From Entrophospora sp. SA101 (lineage: Eukaryota; Glomeromycota; Glomeromycetes; Entrophosporales; Entrophosporaceae): DNA of 20,509 bases. The translations under genes and the position numbers were made by a program. Location: positions 4,011-24,519 of the forward strand of contig CAUDNR010000808.1 of assembly GCA_958430865.1 (NCBI GenBank), written 5' to 3'. Shown one piece after another: positions 10,532 to 19,269 of the stretch; the first letter of the stretch is position 1; every line of letters begins with the position of its first letter. The notes below the pieces were generated by a model. The model was not told the origin of the DNA, searched no databases, and saw nothing but the letters and a program-made list of their open reading frames with translations.

Positions 10532-11345
10532 AATATTGGTGAAAATTATCAACAAAATGTTTTATTACAAAATCCCTTGACACATTTTGCAGGCTTTTTA
10601 AATCTTTTATATTACACTGTTATAATTTTACTCCATAGACCCTTTATTACTAAAATGGAAAATAATCGTTCCAATTCCAATTCCAATTCCAATTCCAATT
10701 CCAATTCATCGTCACCAGATCATTTAGTTATTTGTACAAATGCTGCCAATAATGCTTCACAACTTGCATCTGTAATGTTAGAACGTTGGTCTCCACAAGT
10801 ATTTCAATACACTCTTCGTGGTGGAAATTATGGTGTTTATTGTTTGGTGGCATCATCAATGATTCATCTTGTCAACATGTCTTCTCCTGATTTAAGATTT
10901 TCAAAACCTGCACATGATAATTTATTAAGGACATTGAACGTTTTAAAAATTTGCGTAGATCATAGTTCTGCACGAGAATTACGTGATAAAGTACATGGGT
11001 TGGAGGTGGCATTCTCGGCTCAACAATCATTAGGTTTAATGTTTAATGGTGGTGTACCAGTCACTGCCAACAACTTAACCAATGCAACTACAATCAATAC
11101 AATAAATAATAATATAAATAATTTGAGAAAACAACCACTGTCACCTTCTACTACTTATCCATCATCACAATTAAAAAACAGATTATCATCAATAAATTCA
11201 GACATAATAATAAGTCAACATTTATCAAACTCATTATGTGATGGTGATAATAGTAACATTAATTTTACATATTTTAATGGTAATAATAATAATAACAATA
11301 ATAATAATTATAATAATAATAATAATTATAATAATAATAATAATG

Positions 11346-11383
<38 letters not shown>

Positions 11384-11968
11384 CAAGCATCAATATCATC
11401 AATATCGTCATCAAATTCGTCGTCGTCGTCGTCAACTTCATCACCATCACCACAATTTAATGAACATAATTCTTTATATTTAATGCCATCATCGCCATCA
11501 TCACCACAACTTCAAAATCATCACCATCTTGCACATCAACAATCACATGATCATGATCCAATGACATCTTCATTAACTAATCATCATTTTGAATTCACCA
11601 ATACAATTGATGGGGGATTAATCACTTCATCAATTAATCAATTACCAATTACAACTGCTAATATTACAAATCCAAATCCAGAAACATATAATACAATATT
11701 ATCTTGCAATAATAATAATTGCAATGGGAATTCCACATCATCGTCATCATCATCATTAGATCCAACTTCTACAAATTATTGGGACACTGATCACTTTTTA
11801 ATTTGGAACCAGTTATCAAATGGCCGCCATCATCAACATCATCAATTACCACCTCCTGATTATTGTTCATCATCGCCTTGTAATTCACCACCGACTACAA
11901 TTGTTGAGCCGGTAATAGTCGCATCTCAAAATAATGAGGATTTGATACCAATTAGTTTTTCGATATGA
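8737..11968 (+). CDS. Zn2Cys6 fungal-specific transcription factor
   Basis: Four exons: 8737-9025, 9324-9761, 9866-10135 and 10215-11968, giving 916 residues. All three introns (298, 104 and 79 nt) interrupt in phase 1, and the joins restore KR-D-ILGHM, NRAK-E-LLDDF and GAQ-G-RSAIV. Residues 22-53 form a binuclear zinc cluster, C-x2-C-x6-C-x10-C-x2-C-x6-C, with a basic stretch before it; a short coiled-coil-like segment (about 67-90) follows, as is usual for dimerisation. Residues about 170-400 match the fungal-specific transcription factor domain (YFNHVHPYLPIIHKANF, then the LLDDFLDAPRLSTIQAQLL region). The second half is rich in poly-Gln (about 427-440), Asn-Ser, poly-Asn and poly-Ser, like activation regions. 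Nuclear, DNA-binding; the target is unknown. The general type is shared by regulators of sugar and polyol use, but I cannot assign an orthologue. Two adjacent ATGs open the frame. Confidence 0.9.
9839..9862 (+). repeat. (AAT)n run abutting the splice acceptor of transcription factor intron 2
   Basis: About eight AAT triplets end directly in AACAG, the acceptor of the 104-nt intron. The usual pyrimidine tract is thus replaced by a microsatellite. The join is nevertheless supported by the conserved reading NRAKELLDDFLD across it. Confidence 0.75.
10494..11384 (+). repeat. Coding microsatellites in the transcription factor: (CAA)n, (TTCCAA)n and (AAT)n
   Basis: Three separate runs lie in frame in exon 4. 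CAA repeats at about 10494-10531 encode poly-Gln. TTCCAA hexamers at about 10671-10707 encode alternating Asn-Ser. AAT repeats at about 11278-11384, with occasional TAT and GAT, encode poly-Asn. The near-pure codons suggest recent slippage rather than old conserved low complexity. A TCA/TCG/TCC-rich patch follows at about 11395-11450 and encodes poly-Ser. Confidence 0.85.
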
Positions 11969-12050
11969 TGTGATACGGCATGCATGATGTGAGTATTTGA
12001 TTGCGCGTTTTAGAAAATGAGCAATCCTGTAAAGAGAGTGTGTGTGACAA

Positions 12051-12056
12051 AATAAA
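12051..12056 (+). promoter_or_regulatory. Candidate polyadenylation signal of the transcription factor gene
   Basis: AATAAA lies 83 bp after the TGA of the transcription factor, preceded by a GTGTGTG-type element at about 12038-12046. Position and context are plausible for a 3' end; the hexamer alone is weak evidence in AT-rich DNA. Confidence 0.45.
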
Positions 12057-13642
12057 AATGTAATTTCATTGATTTTTATTATACATAACTCTGCCATCAT
12101 TTAATTAATTATAACTATAAATTCTTTTTATTTTAATACCTTTATTTTCAAGTAACGTTATAATTATAATAATTTTTTAAATTTCTTATTATTAATTTAA
12201 TTTAATTTAATTTATAACTAACTATTTAATAATTAATAAATACAATACTTTTTAATACATGTTTTCTTTAAAAAAACATTACTGCAAGATTTTAATCTTG
12301 CATAATATTCATAATATTTATGTAAGCAGTGTTGTGCGACCAGTAGTACACTTATACTGTAACACGCCTGAAGTATGAAAGTATTATATAAATAATTTCA
12401 CATTAATGTTCATATATCATCAATTCATACCTAGATTAATTGATTAATAGATAATGGAACAATAACAACAATAAAACTTTAATATCAAATAATAATAATA
12501 TATTTAATTAAATTTTTTGCCGTTCCACTCTGCTGCTTACTACTAGTAAGTTTTAGGTATAGCCTTTGCTTACTAATGTATGGATGAGATTTATGTGTGG
12601 AGAGAAAATTAATTTTTTAAAAAAAAATGTGAAAAATGTGAAACCATTAATTTTAATACTAACCATTTTTTTTTTTTTTTAATATAATCATCACCACCCA
12701 TCATCTTCATAACATGCAAAGGAATTTCATTCTTTCACTTATATCTTACATCCTGCCTGGTCTGTGACGTTAAAGAAGTGGCACTGATTAATCCATTACA
12801 TGGCTTCTAAACATCAAGAACTTTTGAAATTTAAGTCCTATTTAATCGAGTAAAGCGCATATAAAGGTACTATACTCTCCAATAAAATAATAATAAAGAT
12901 TCCCGGCAAAAAAAGTTTATGATTTGTAATTTGTGTACTCCACATATATAACTAAAACTCTTCTTTGCATGACAGACCCTCTAAAGATACATCTGCATCT
13001 AACGAATTATAAAAGCTTGTTTCACAATTTACATATACTATATACTATAAAGAGAAAGTATTAATTGCACATATTCTTTTTGCCACAATTACAATTATTT
13101 GAAGGATCTATTGAATTTATGGAAACAATGGTTTAGTTTTAAAATTATAGTTTCCAACTAAAAATTCTCATTTAATTAGGAAATCTCCAAATTTTCAGCC
13201 TCACAAAATTTATTGAAAGGCATTTTTTTCTTTTTATAATCATGGAGTTAGCCAATTTAAATTAATCGACTAATTTGAATTTTAATTTTGATATTTCAAT
13301 GATTGGTGTTTCAAAGAATTAAATAGGTATATGAAAATTCAATCGATCATATGACAACTCACCCCGTTGTATAAAAAAATAATATTTTTTATTACTAATA
13401 TTTTCTTTATACTTTCGCCAACTTTTTAAAATCTCCAGATCAAGTTAGATCAAGTATTTGATGGTGGTTGGTTCCTTATAATAATAAGCCACTTTTATAA
13501 TTAAATTTGCATCATAACGAGTTTTTAAAATATAAAACCATATTCATTGAAACGCGATTAGTAATTTTGGTACAAGTTAATAAAGATTATTTATTGATTT
13601 ATCATTTATTTTATTAGAGCAAATTCAGCGACAAATTCTAGA
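12057..13642. other. Intergenic region with no recognisable gene
   Basis: About 1.6 kb of AT-rich sequence without a convincing open frame. The clearest structure is a perfect hairpin at 12283-12302 (TGCAAGATT, loop TT, AATCTTGCA). Just beyond it, CAGTGTTGTGCGACC (about 12326-12340) resembles an hAT-type transposon end, but I find no matching second end. A short CTTACT-ACT-AGTAAG inverted repeat is near 12537-12551, and a TGGAAAC/GTTTCCA pair lies around 13119-13158. Confidence 0.5.
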
Positions 13643-13843
13643 TCACAATATATTTGGCCAATCAAAACAAACCTCCACTATGGTCCTTTGGGACTGGGTC
13701 CCAAAAAGTCCCAGACCAACCGTTTTAGACAAAGGGCCCTCGTGTAACGAAATTTTAAAGTTCTCAAAAATACTTGTAATTTTTCCAACAAAATGTCGAA
13801 ATGGTTTTGAAGTCATTGACGAATTACAATCAAATTGAATCAC
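13643..13843 (-). other. Small open frame, probably part of a dispersed repeat
   Basis: A 66-codon frame on the minus strand includes VGKITSIFENFKISLHEG and a C-terminal FDWPNIL. Base composition is less AT-rich than the surroundings. At about 13687-13705 the DNA forms a strong hairpin (TTTGGGAC, loop TGG, GTCCCAAA), which suggests a mobile or repeat-derived sequence rather than a solitary gene. I do not recognise a protein family. My impression that similar peptides recur in glomeromycete genomes is recollection, not something this sequence can prove. Confidence 0.3.
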
Positions 13844-13934
13844 AACCTTTTGTTTTTGTTATTGACAAATAATGATGATGTTCAATTAACCTCGGCAACC
13901 TCAAGAATATCATCTTCAACAACATAACATTTGT

Positions 13935-14493
13935 AAATATTTGATAATGGTTCTTCCCAATGTGAACTTTGTGTAAAAGTTAGGTTTGGTAAAAACACTG
14001 GGAATCGGCACAATAAAATGTCACTTGAGAATAAACATAGAAATCCTTATCAACAATAACTTTACCAAACAACATTAAACTTTGAAATTGTTAACCCATA
14101 TAAAAAAGATGATCCAAAAGTAAAAACTTTTAACTTAACCCTCAATACGAATTACCATGTCAGCAATCAATATCTACTTGGATTATATACTGTGAAATAG
14201 TAATTTAAGGATAACAGAAAATTTGAAAATAAATTGGAAAAGATTTATGATAAGTTGCATGAAAAGAAAATCAGAACAACACAGAGAGATATTAATTATA
14301 CATTTCAAGAATCTAACTCACAGAGACTATTGAGAAAGATTATTCTAGCATTCTAAATTGTAACATTTCTTTAATTCTAAAATTCTATTTAAAGAGAGAA
14401 TTTACTTTAAAAGAGCTTGGAATTATTCTTAAAAGAAAGGTCATGTTTATTTTTAAGGAATTTTCAATTAAGAGTTCTCAGGAATCAGGGAAC
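13935..14493 (+). pseudogene. Decayed coding relic of unknown origin, in several frames
   Basis: Successive coding-like stretches on the plus strand sit in shifting frames. One runs from about 13944 to 14200 with an internal stop, including NFEIVNPYKKDDPKVKTFNL. The second (14219-14356, about 45 residues) includes KLEKIYDKLHEKK and directly follows an ATAACAG that could be a splice acceptor. The third (about 14365-14493) includes REFTLKELGIILKRK. None starts with a convincing ATG and I recognise no family. Mixed codon use and the changing frame suggest an old transposon- or gene-derived fragment; chance open frames in AT-rich DNA are the alternative. Confidence 0.25.
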
Positions 14494-14635
14494 TAGATGA
14501 TTGAACTATTAATATGTATAAATAATGTTGTAAATTTCTTAACTTCATGTGTAATTTTAATCAATAATCTAATGATCAAATAAAAACTGTTCTTCAAATT
14601 TTATTCATATGGGAGGATTTTTGGATTTTTTTTTA

Positions 14636-14712
14636 TATGGGGTATACTGCAACAAAATCAGACAAAGTGAACATTGGTATTTGCCAAGAATTCCAGGGAT
14701 CAAAATTTAGTC
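14636..14712 (+). repeat. Solo copy of the repeat arm found at 18391-18990
   Basis: This stretch begins ATATGGGGTATACTGCAAC and ends with CCAGGGATCAAAATTTAGT. It matches both arms of the inverted repeat near 18.6 kb at roughly 80-85 percent by eye, sharing GGGG-CATACTG, CAAAATCAGACAAA-GTGAACATTG and CAGGGATCAA. It is closest to the reverse complement of the left arm beyond the GGATC, so it is an independent dispersed copy. No partner in opposite orientation was found nearby. Confidence 0.7.
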
Positions 14713-15922
14713 ATTATCAATAAAGTTTATTAAGCAAGTTGATATTATGCATTAATAAGAAAATGTCTGTTGAATGAATGGTATGTATAATACTCTGATA
14801 ATGAAATGATGTTTAAAAGACAAATTTAATTTTCGAAATTTTTTAGAAAAAGTTGCCAACAGCAACCTTAGAGTTATTTTTAAATATGGCTCTCAACTAG
14901 TTGCAACTAATTGCGGCATGTAAATTTTGAATTGCAATTACAGTTGTGGCAATATGAAAACTGAATTGTGGTTAATTGTGATTCCCATCTTTAGTTATTT
15001 TAAGATACAATGTTTTAACACATCTTAAGAGCTTGGTAAATAAACGTTGTTTCATTTATTTTCAATATATATATTTTTTCATAATTATCAGTTAAATATT
15101 GTGGAGAATCATTATTTTATGCATGGATCTAACCAAGACTTTTTTTTTTTAAAGAAAAAGTTTTGAGCTTACAACTTGTTATTTGAATTTTGCATATACA
15201 TGTGTATGTATTTGTTATCGATATTATTTAAAAGAATTAATATGCATATCTAAAATAACTACAGAATAAAAATATTGTTCATCAATGAAAAATTGGATCC
15301 AACAAATTTTAACAACAATGCTTAGTTGTCAATTTACTATTAAACAACATAATTATTTAATTTTTTTTTTCTTGGTGGATTTTTCTCTTGGGATAATTCT
15401 TGTTATGAACAATGGCATGTTCTTATCTTCAGTTGGAGTTGCAGTACAAACACTTGTAATGTATTCTTTCAAGTGAATCATCCTTTCCATTATTAATTCC
15501 TATAATAATGCATATGCTTAAAACTCATAAAGAAAATAAACAAAAACAAATAAATTTTTGCACAAAATAAAAGTCAAACCTTGAATTTTAACATTATGGG
15601 TACACAACATGACATCATACCAACTTCAATGCTATTATTTGGTATTTTTGTACATATAATTTCATGAAAAATATATAAACCATGAAATGGAATTGCCCAT
15701 CTCATATATTATTATTTCATTAACTGTAAAAAATAAATAGAATTAACAAAATTCCTTATACAATTAAATATTTAAATTAACAGTTACTTACAATACACTT
15801 GTAACCCATAAACCTTTATTGTATTCTAAAATGTACTTCTTCCACAATACTTCCTAATAATTACATTGATAATCACTTTTAACAACTTTGCAATCTTGAT
15901 TTTGTCATTAAAGAAATGAGTA
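14713..15922. other. Repeat-rich intergenic region
   Basis: No convincing gene. At about 14850-14990 there is a patch rich in TTGCAA, AATTGC and GTGGTTAATTGTGATT words that looks like a degenerated dispersed repeat. An open frame at 15285-15476 encodes a hydrophobic 63-residue peptide; its 3' part may be an H3-like exon relic (see the findings), otherwise it is unremarkable. The rest is AT-rich with homopolymer runs. Confidence 0.45.
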
Positions 15923-15989
15923 CAGTCAGACCTCCATAAGTGCAACCCCCTTGGGACTGAGGGACAGCGTGCATTTATGGATGGTGTGC

Positions 15990-16368
15990 ATTTATAGAGA
16001 GAAGCAATTTCATTGGTTGCACGTGTTACACAATTTTTTTTAAAAAAATTATTATTAAAATAACCATCCATTGTAGTTTGTTTTGATGAATTTATTTTTT
16101 TTACATTGAGATATCTTTCGATTTTATTAACCAATTTTATTTGTTTGCTAGCATTTTCTTGCTGTAATAAAAATGCATGTACAGCTTCAAGACTTTTTGA
16201 TGCTTCCTTATGGCTTATTGTTGGTTGTTCATCACTATCATTGTCTACATCAAAATCATCAGGAGGTACATTCATATTATTTTGATATATTTCTGCGAGT
16301 TCTTCAATAATTTTATTGTCCTCTGGAACCTCATAGACAATATTTGATAAAGGATTGATTAATTTTAT
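15990..16368 (-). pseudogene. Transposase C-terminal remnant inside the pogo/Tigger-like element
   Basis: The frame is open from about 16368, after an in-frame stop, with INPLSNIVYEVPEDNK and EELAEIYQNNM, and continues into MNVPPDDFDVDN and on to SKQTTMDGYFNN. Beyond this it reads into the terminal inverted repeat and past the end of the element to 15826, so the original stop has been lost. Roughly 120 residues of a protein normally around 500 long remain; the helix-turn-helix and catalytic domains are gone. An internal ATG at 16275 has no special meaning. Confidence 0.7.
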
Positions 16369-16739
16369 TTAAATTTATGTACAAATATTTCCGTTGAATA
16401 ATTACAAAGCTATAATTGATAAATAATTTCGTTGTAAAAATACAAAACAATAAATAAAAATATATAATTTATTATAAATTACAAAAATTGTAAAATAACA
16501 AAAATTTTGAACCTTTATTTGTTGTTGTTATAAATTTCTTTACAAAATTCGGATTGTGTTATATGGAAATTATCCAATTAAATCAAAAATTTATGTTGAT
16601 GATTTCTAAATTTATCCTAGTTACACGATGAATTTTATACATTGGTCACGTGGGGTGCATTTATGGAGAGAGTTTTCATATGAGCGGACTGAAAAAATAC
16701 CGTGCAGTGCAGAGTATGGAGGGTGTACATTTATCACTA

Positions 16740-16757
16740 AGTCCTGAGGTCAGGACT
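16740..16757. repeat. Perfect palindrome near the right end of the transposon
   Basis: AGTCCTGA and TCAGGACT are separated by GG. It lies 48 bp inside the right terminus. The left end has only a partial counterpart (TTGGGACTGAGGG near 15951-15963), so it may be a terminus-specific protein-binding site or a local rearrangement. Confidence 0.7.
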
Positions 16758-16865
16758 GAAACATAGTGTGCATTTATGGAGGGTGCACTTATGGAGGTCT
16801 GACTGTATATATTTACTTACATATACGTGTTATTTTAATGATAATGATTGTATGATTTATATCAG

Positions 16866-17059
16866 GGTGCAGAAGCATATTTAGTTTCTTTATTTGTGGA
16901 TACAAATTTGGCTGCCATTCATGGTAAATTATTAAATGGTTTATATATAAACACATTACCAAATTAATTAATTATTTATTTATTTTTATAGCTAAATGAG
17001 TCACTATACAGCTAGAAGATATGAAACTTGCATGTCATATTGGTGGTAATCATTTTTAA
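16866..17059 (+). pseudogene. Histone H3-family (possibly CenH3-like) C-terminal fragment, broken
   Basis: Two exon-like pieces, 16866-16923 and 16992-17059, are separated by a 68-nt GT-AG intron in phase 1. They read GAEAYLVSLFVDTNLAAIHAK, a stop, then VTIQLEDMKLACHIGG. This follows the H3 C-terminal histone fold ([23 protein letters not shown], then KD-LARRIRG) residue by residue. The arginine after AIHAK has become TGA, and several basic residues of the final helix are changed (Arg to Cys, His and Gly), typical of C-to-T and G-to-A decay. VTIQ and DM fit fungal centromeric H3 slightly better than canonical H3, but the fragment is too short to decide. It is preceded by a plausible splice acceptor (ATATCAG) only 60 bp after the transposon end, so the transposon sits in what would be the upstream intron. 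A non-functional relic. Confidence 0.72.
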
Positions 17060-18390
17060 ACAAAAATCAAAAACATCTCATATGATTATTAGTAACAATT
17101 AACATGATTTATTATATGTGTTAATAAAATAAAATTAAATTGCTTAAAAAATTAATAATAATAAAATCAACCTTTGATTTCACATTCAAAATTTCTTGTC
17201 TTATTAACAATAAATCCTTAGTTTGTGTACATATAAAATGATTCATTGATTTTCACCCCCAAAAAATACACAGACAACAAGATGACTTGGAATTTACCAA
17301 CTGCTTGAAGAGTACATCTATCTAAAAAAAAAAATGAATACATGAATAGTAAAAAGATAAGAAATACACAAAATTCAAGAGTCATCACTATAATAAATTC
17401 TACTCATGTGTTGAGCTTCGTAAAATATTAGAGCAAATAAAATGCCCTCATTTGTCAAAGTCTGCCATTTGATGATCAATGTTTTGATCCTATTGTTTTA
17501 TTGGCAGTTACTCTGAAGTGGTAGATGGTGAGTCATGACAGCTTACCTTTTGGACATTACCCGAACCAACCATTATCCAAGAGAGTGAAAGGTGATGTTT
17601 TTGAACAATAAGTAAGTTGTTTGTACACAATACCTGCAATGGAATGATAGGTGTGATCACCAAAGTGATGATGATAATGTGGAAGTCACATTTCAACAAA
17701 TGGAAACATCACCTAAAATAAATGTTGAAATTAATGGGTATATACTTTGAGGTGTCAATTCACATTATGGAATGCCTTTTCTTTGACTGTTCACAAGACA
17801 CATTGGTTGATGAAAAGTATGTTTGTAGTAGGCCAGATCTACACGACAATGAGCAGGGCTCTTTCTTGGGGCTTGCTGGGACTTATCAAGTTTGAACTTG
17901 ATTCTTGAAAGTTGACAGGGTAAATACAGATTTAGTTCCTTGTCCTGAAAGAAATATCTCTATGTAATCACCACTTAAATCTTCATCTCTCCTTGATACT
18001 GAAGCCTTCCCTGAAAAGCTTGAACATCCAACTTCAAGGTCGTTTTATGCTTCTAGATTATGTACTTATGTTTTTCTGATGTTATGAGCAAACCCTCTGC
18101 AGGGGAGATACACACTTCGAATCTTATTAATGTTCACATTATGTATATGATTGAACTTACATGGGATTTTGCAAGTGGTAGTGTTATAGCATACTATCTT
18201 AACAAGGCAATTAAATGTACAACTACTACCACAAAAGATAAAAGAGCTCTATAAAAAGTGCTTGTAATGATGGGAGTAGAGTTGGATCTTATTTATTTTT
18301 GTCAATCTGGTTCGAATTTGGATTCTAAACAACACACTAGATTGAAACTGGATTGGAATCAGATTCAACTCTAGTACATAGTAATAGTCT
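17060..18390. other. Intergenic region, no intact gene recognised
   Basis: Composition is slightly less AT-rich around 17500-18060 than elsewhere, which may mean old coding or transposon material, but no frame longer than about 64 codons resembles a known family. A short GGTGTGATCACC palindrome-like site is at about 17650-17661. At 18278-18372 an AGAGTTGGATC/GATTCAACTCT pair flanks TTCGAATTTGGATT-type words, which looks like a small miniature repeat. Confidence 0.45.
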
Positions 18391-18990
18391 TCACAATACT
18401 TCTAATGGTGCTGTAATTCTTGCCATGGTAAATATAATGTAAATGAGTTTCATATTAACTATTTTTATATAGAGGTAATTCTATATATCACCTAATATTA
18501 AGAGGTTAACAAATGGAAGATTTTAATAATCACATTACTAAATTTTGATCCCTGAAATCTTTGGTAATAACAATGTTCACTTTTGTCTGGTTTTGTTGCA
18601 GCATGCCCCATATGAAAGAGTTCATAATCTATAAATGAATCAGACTATACCTTGATTTGGAGGAAAAACAGACCATATCGAAATGGAATAGTACTGCTTG
18701 CTATATATAACAAATGTTTGGTAGCAGTATATTAGTATGGAAAATCAAAATTATATCAATAAGAAAATTTAAAGACTCTAATCTTAAATTGATTAACAAA
18801 AAAGAAACTTCTAAATTGGGGCATACTGTAACAAAACCAGACAAAAGTGAACATTGGTACTACCAAAATTTCAGGGATCAATATTGTTAGTCCTAACATC
18901 ACAATCTAGATAAAAATAGTTAATATGAAATTAATTTACATTAGGTCTACCATAAACCCAAAAATTGAAGCACCATTAGAAGTATTTTGA
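18391..18990. repeat. Large imperfect inverted repeat (foldback or MITE-like element)
   Basis: The left arm, about 18391-18610, and the right arm, about 18816-18990, are reverse complements over most of their length, around an unmatched centre of about 205 bp. Matching blocks from outside in are: AATACTTCTAATGGTGCT, TTTCATATTAACTATTTTTA, TTGATCCCTGAAAT, and a 50-bp block containing CAATGTTCACTTTTGTCTGG followed by TTTTGTT-CAG and TATGCCCC-like ends. The left arm carries about 45 extra bases (around 18480-18535). Nothing in it resembles a protein. A third copy of the inner block lies at 14636-14712, so the arm belongs to a dispersed family. Confidence 0.78.
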
Positions 18991-19269
18991 AAAAGGAACA
19001 AGATGAAAAAATTGCTCCTTATATTTTTAAATTAGTAGATACAAATCTTTTGCAAAAATGTTTAGGCAAAGAAAAGATTACTTGTGAAATTTACCAAGAA
19101 AGAAAATAAAAGAACATTAAACACAGGGCCACAAAAACCAGAAAGAAGAGGATATCAGTAGAGAAATAATTTGATACTTAACTTGGAATAATATAACAAG
19201 AATACTGTCTTTTAAAGTTAAAAATAGATTCGATAAAAAAGAATTAGTATGAGTTGGTCTGGGTTCCTT
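18991..19269. other. Intergenic, nothing recognised
   Basis: AT-rich sequence, A-rich on the plus strand, lacking a convincing gene or repeat. Confidence 0.4.

Larger units (their letters stand above)
15923..16805 (-). mobile_element. Internally deleted pogo/Tigger-like DNA transposon (Tc1/mariner superfamily)
   Basis: The ends are perfect 22-bp terminal inverted repeats at 15923-15944 and 16784-16805, starting CAGTCAGACCTCCATAAG. Both are flanked directly by TA (15921-15922 and 16806-16807), the target duplication expected for this superfamily. Further inside, GTGCATTTATGGA-like words repeat several times on both sides, and a palindrome AGTCCTGA-GG-TCAGGACT lies at 16740-16757. The 883-bp length is well below that of a complete element. 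The minus strand keeps only the transposase C-terminus: an acidic stretch (PPDDFDVDNDSDEQ), a KEASKSLEAVHAFLLQQEN-type segment, and SKQTTMDGYF, like the tails of Tigger/jerky proteins. The DNA-binding and DDE catalytic regions are missing, so it could move only with transposase from elsewhere. Confidence 0.85.

Noticed and set aside
11238..11483. Poly-Ile plus-strand frame
   Set aside because: Out-of-frame reading of the AAT repeat inside the transcription factor exon.
12326..12340. hAT transposon as an annotated element
   Set aside because: Only one candidate end is visible and no 8-bp target duplication could be found, so it is listed only as an observation.
17508..17699. 63-codon minus-strand frame
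   Set aside because: No recognisable motif and no surrounding coding signal; chance open frame.
18060..18254. 64-codon plus-strand frame
   Set aside because: No recognised family and no splice or promoter support; left as possible old coding material only.
18310..18331. GGTTCGAATTTGG word as a tRNA B-box
   Set aside because: No matching A-box or cloverleaf can be drawn around it; the word belongs to a small inverted repeat.
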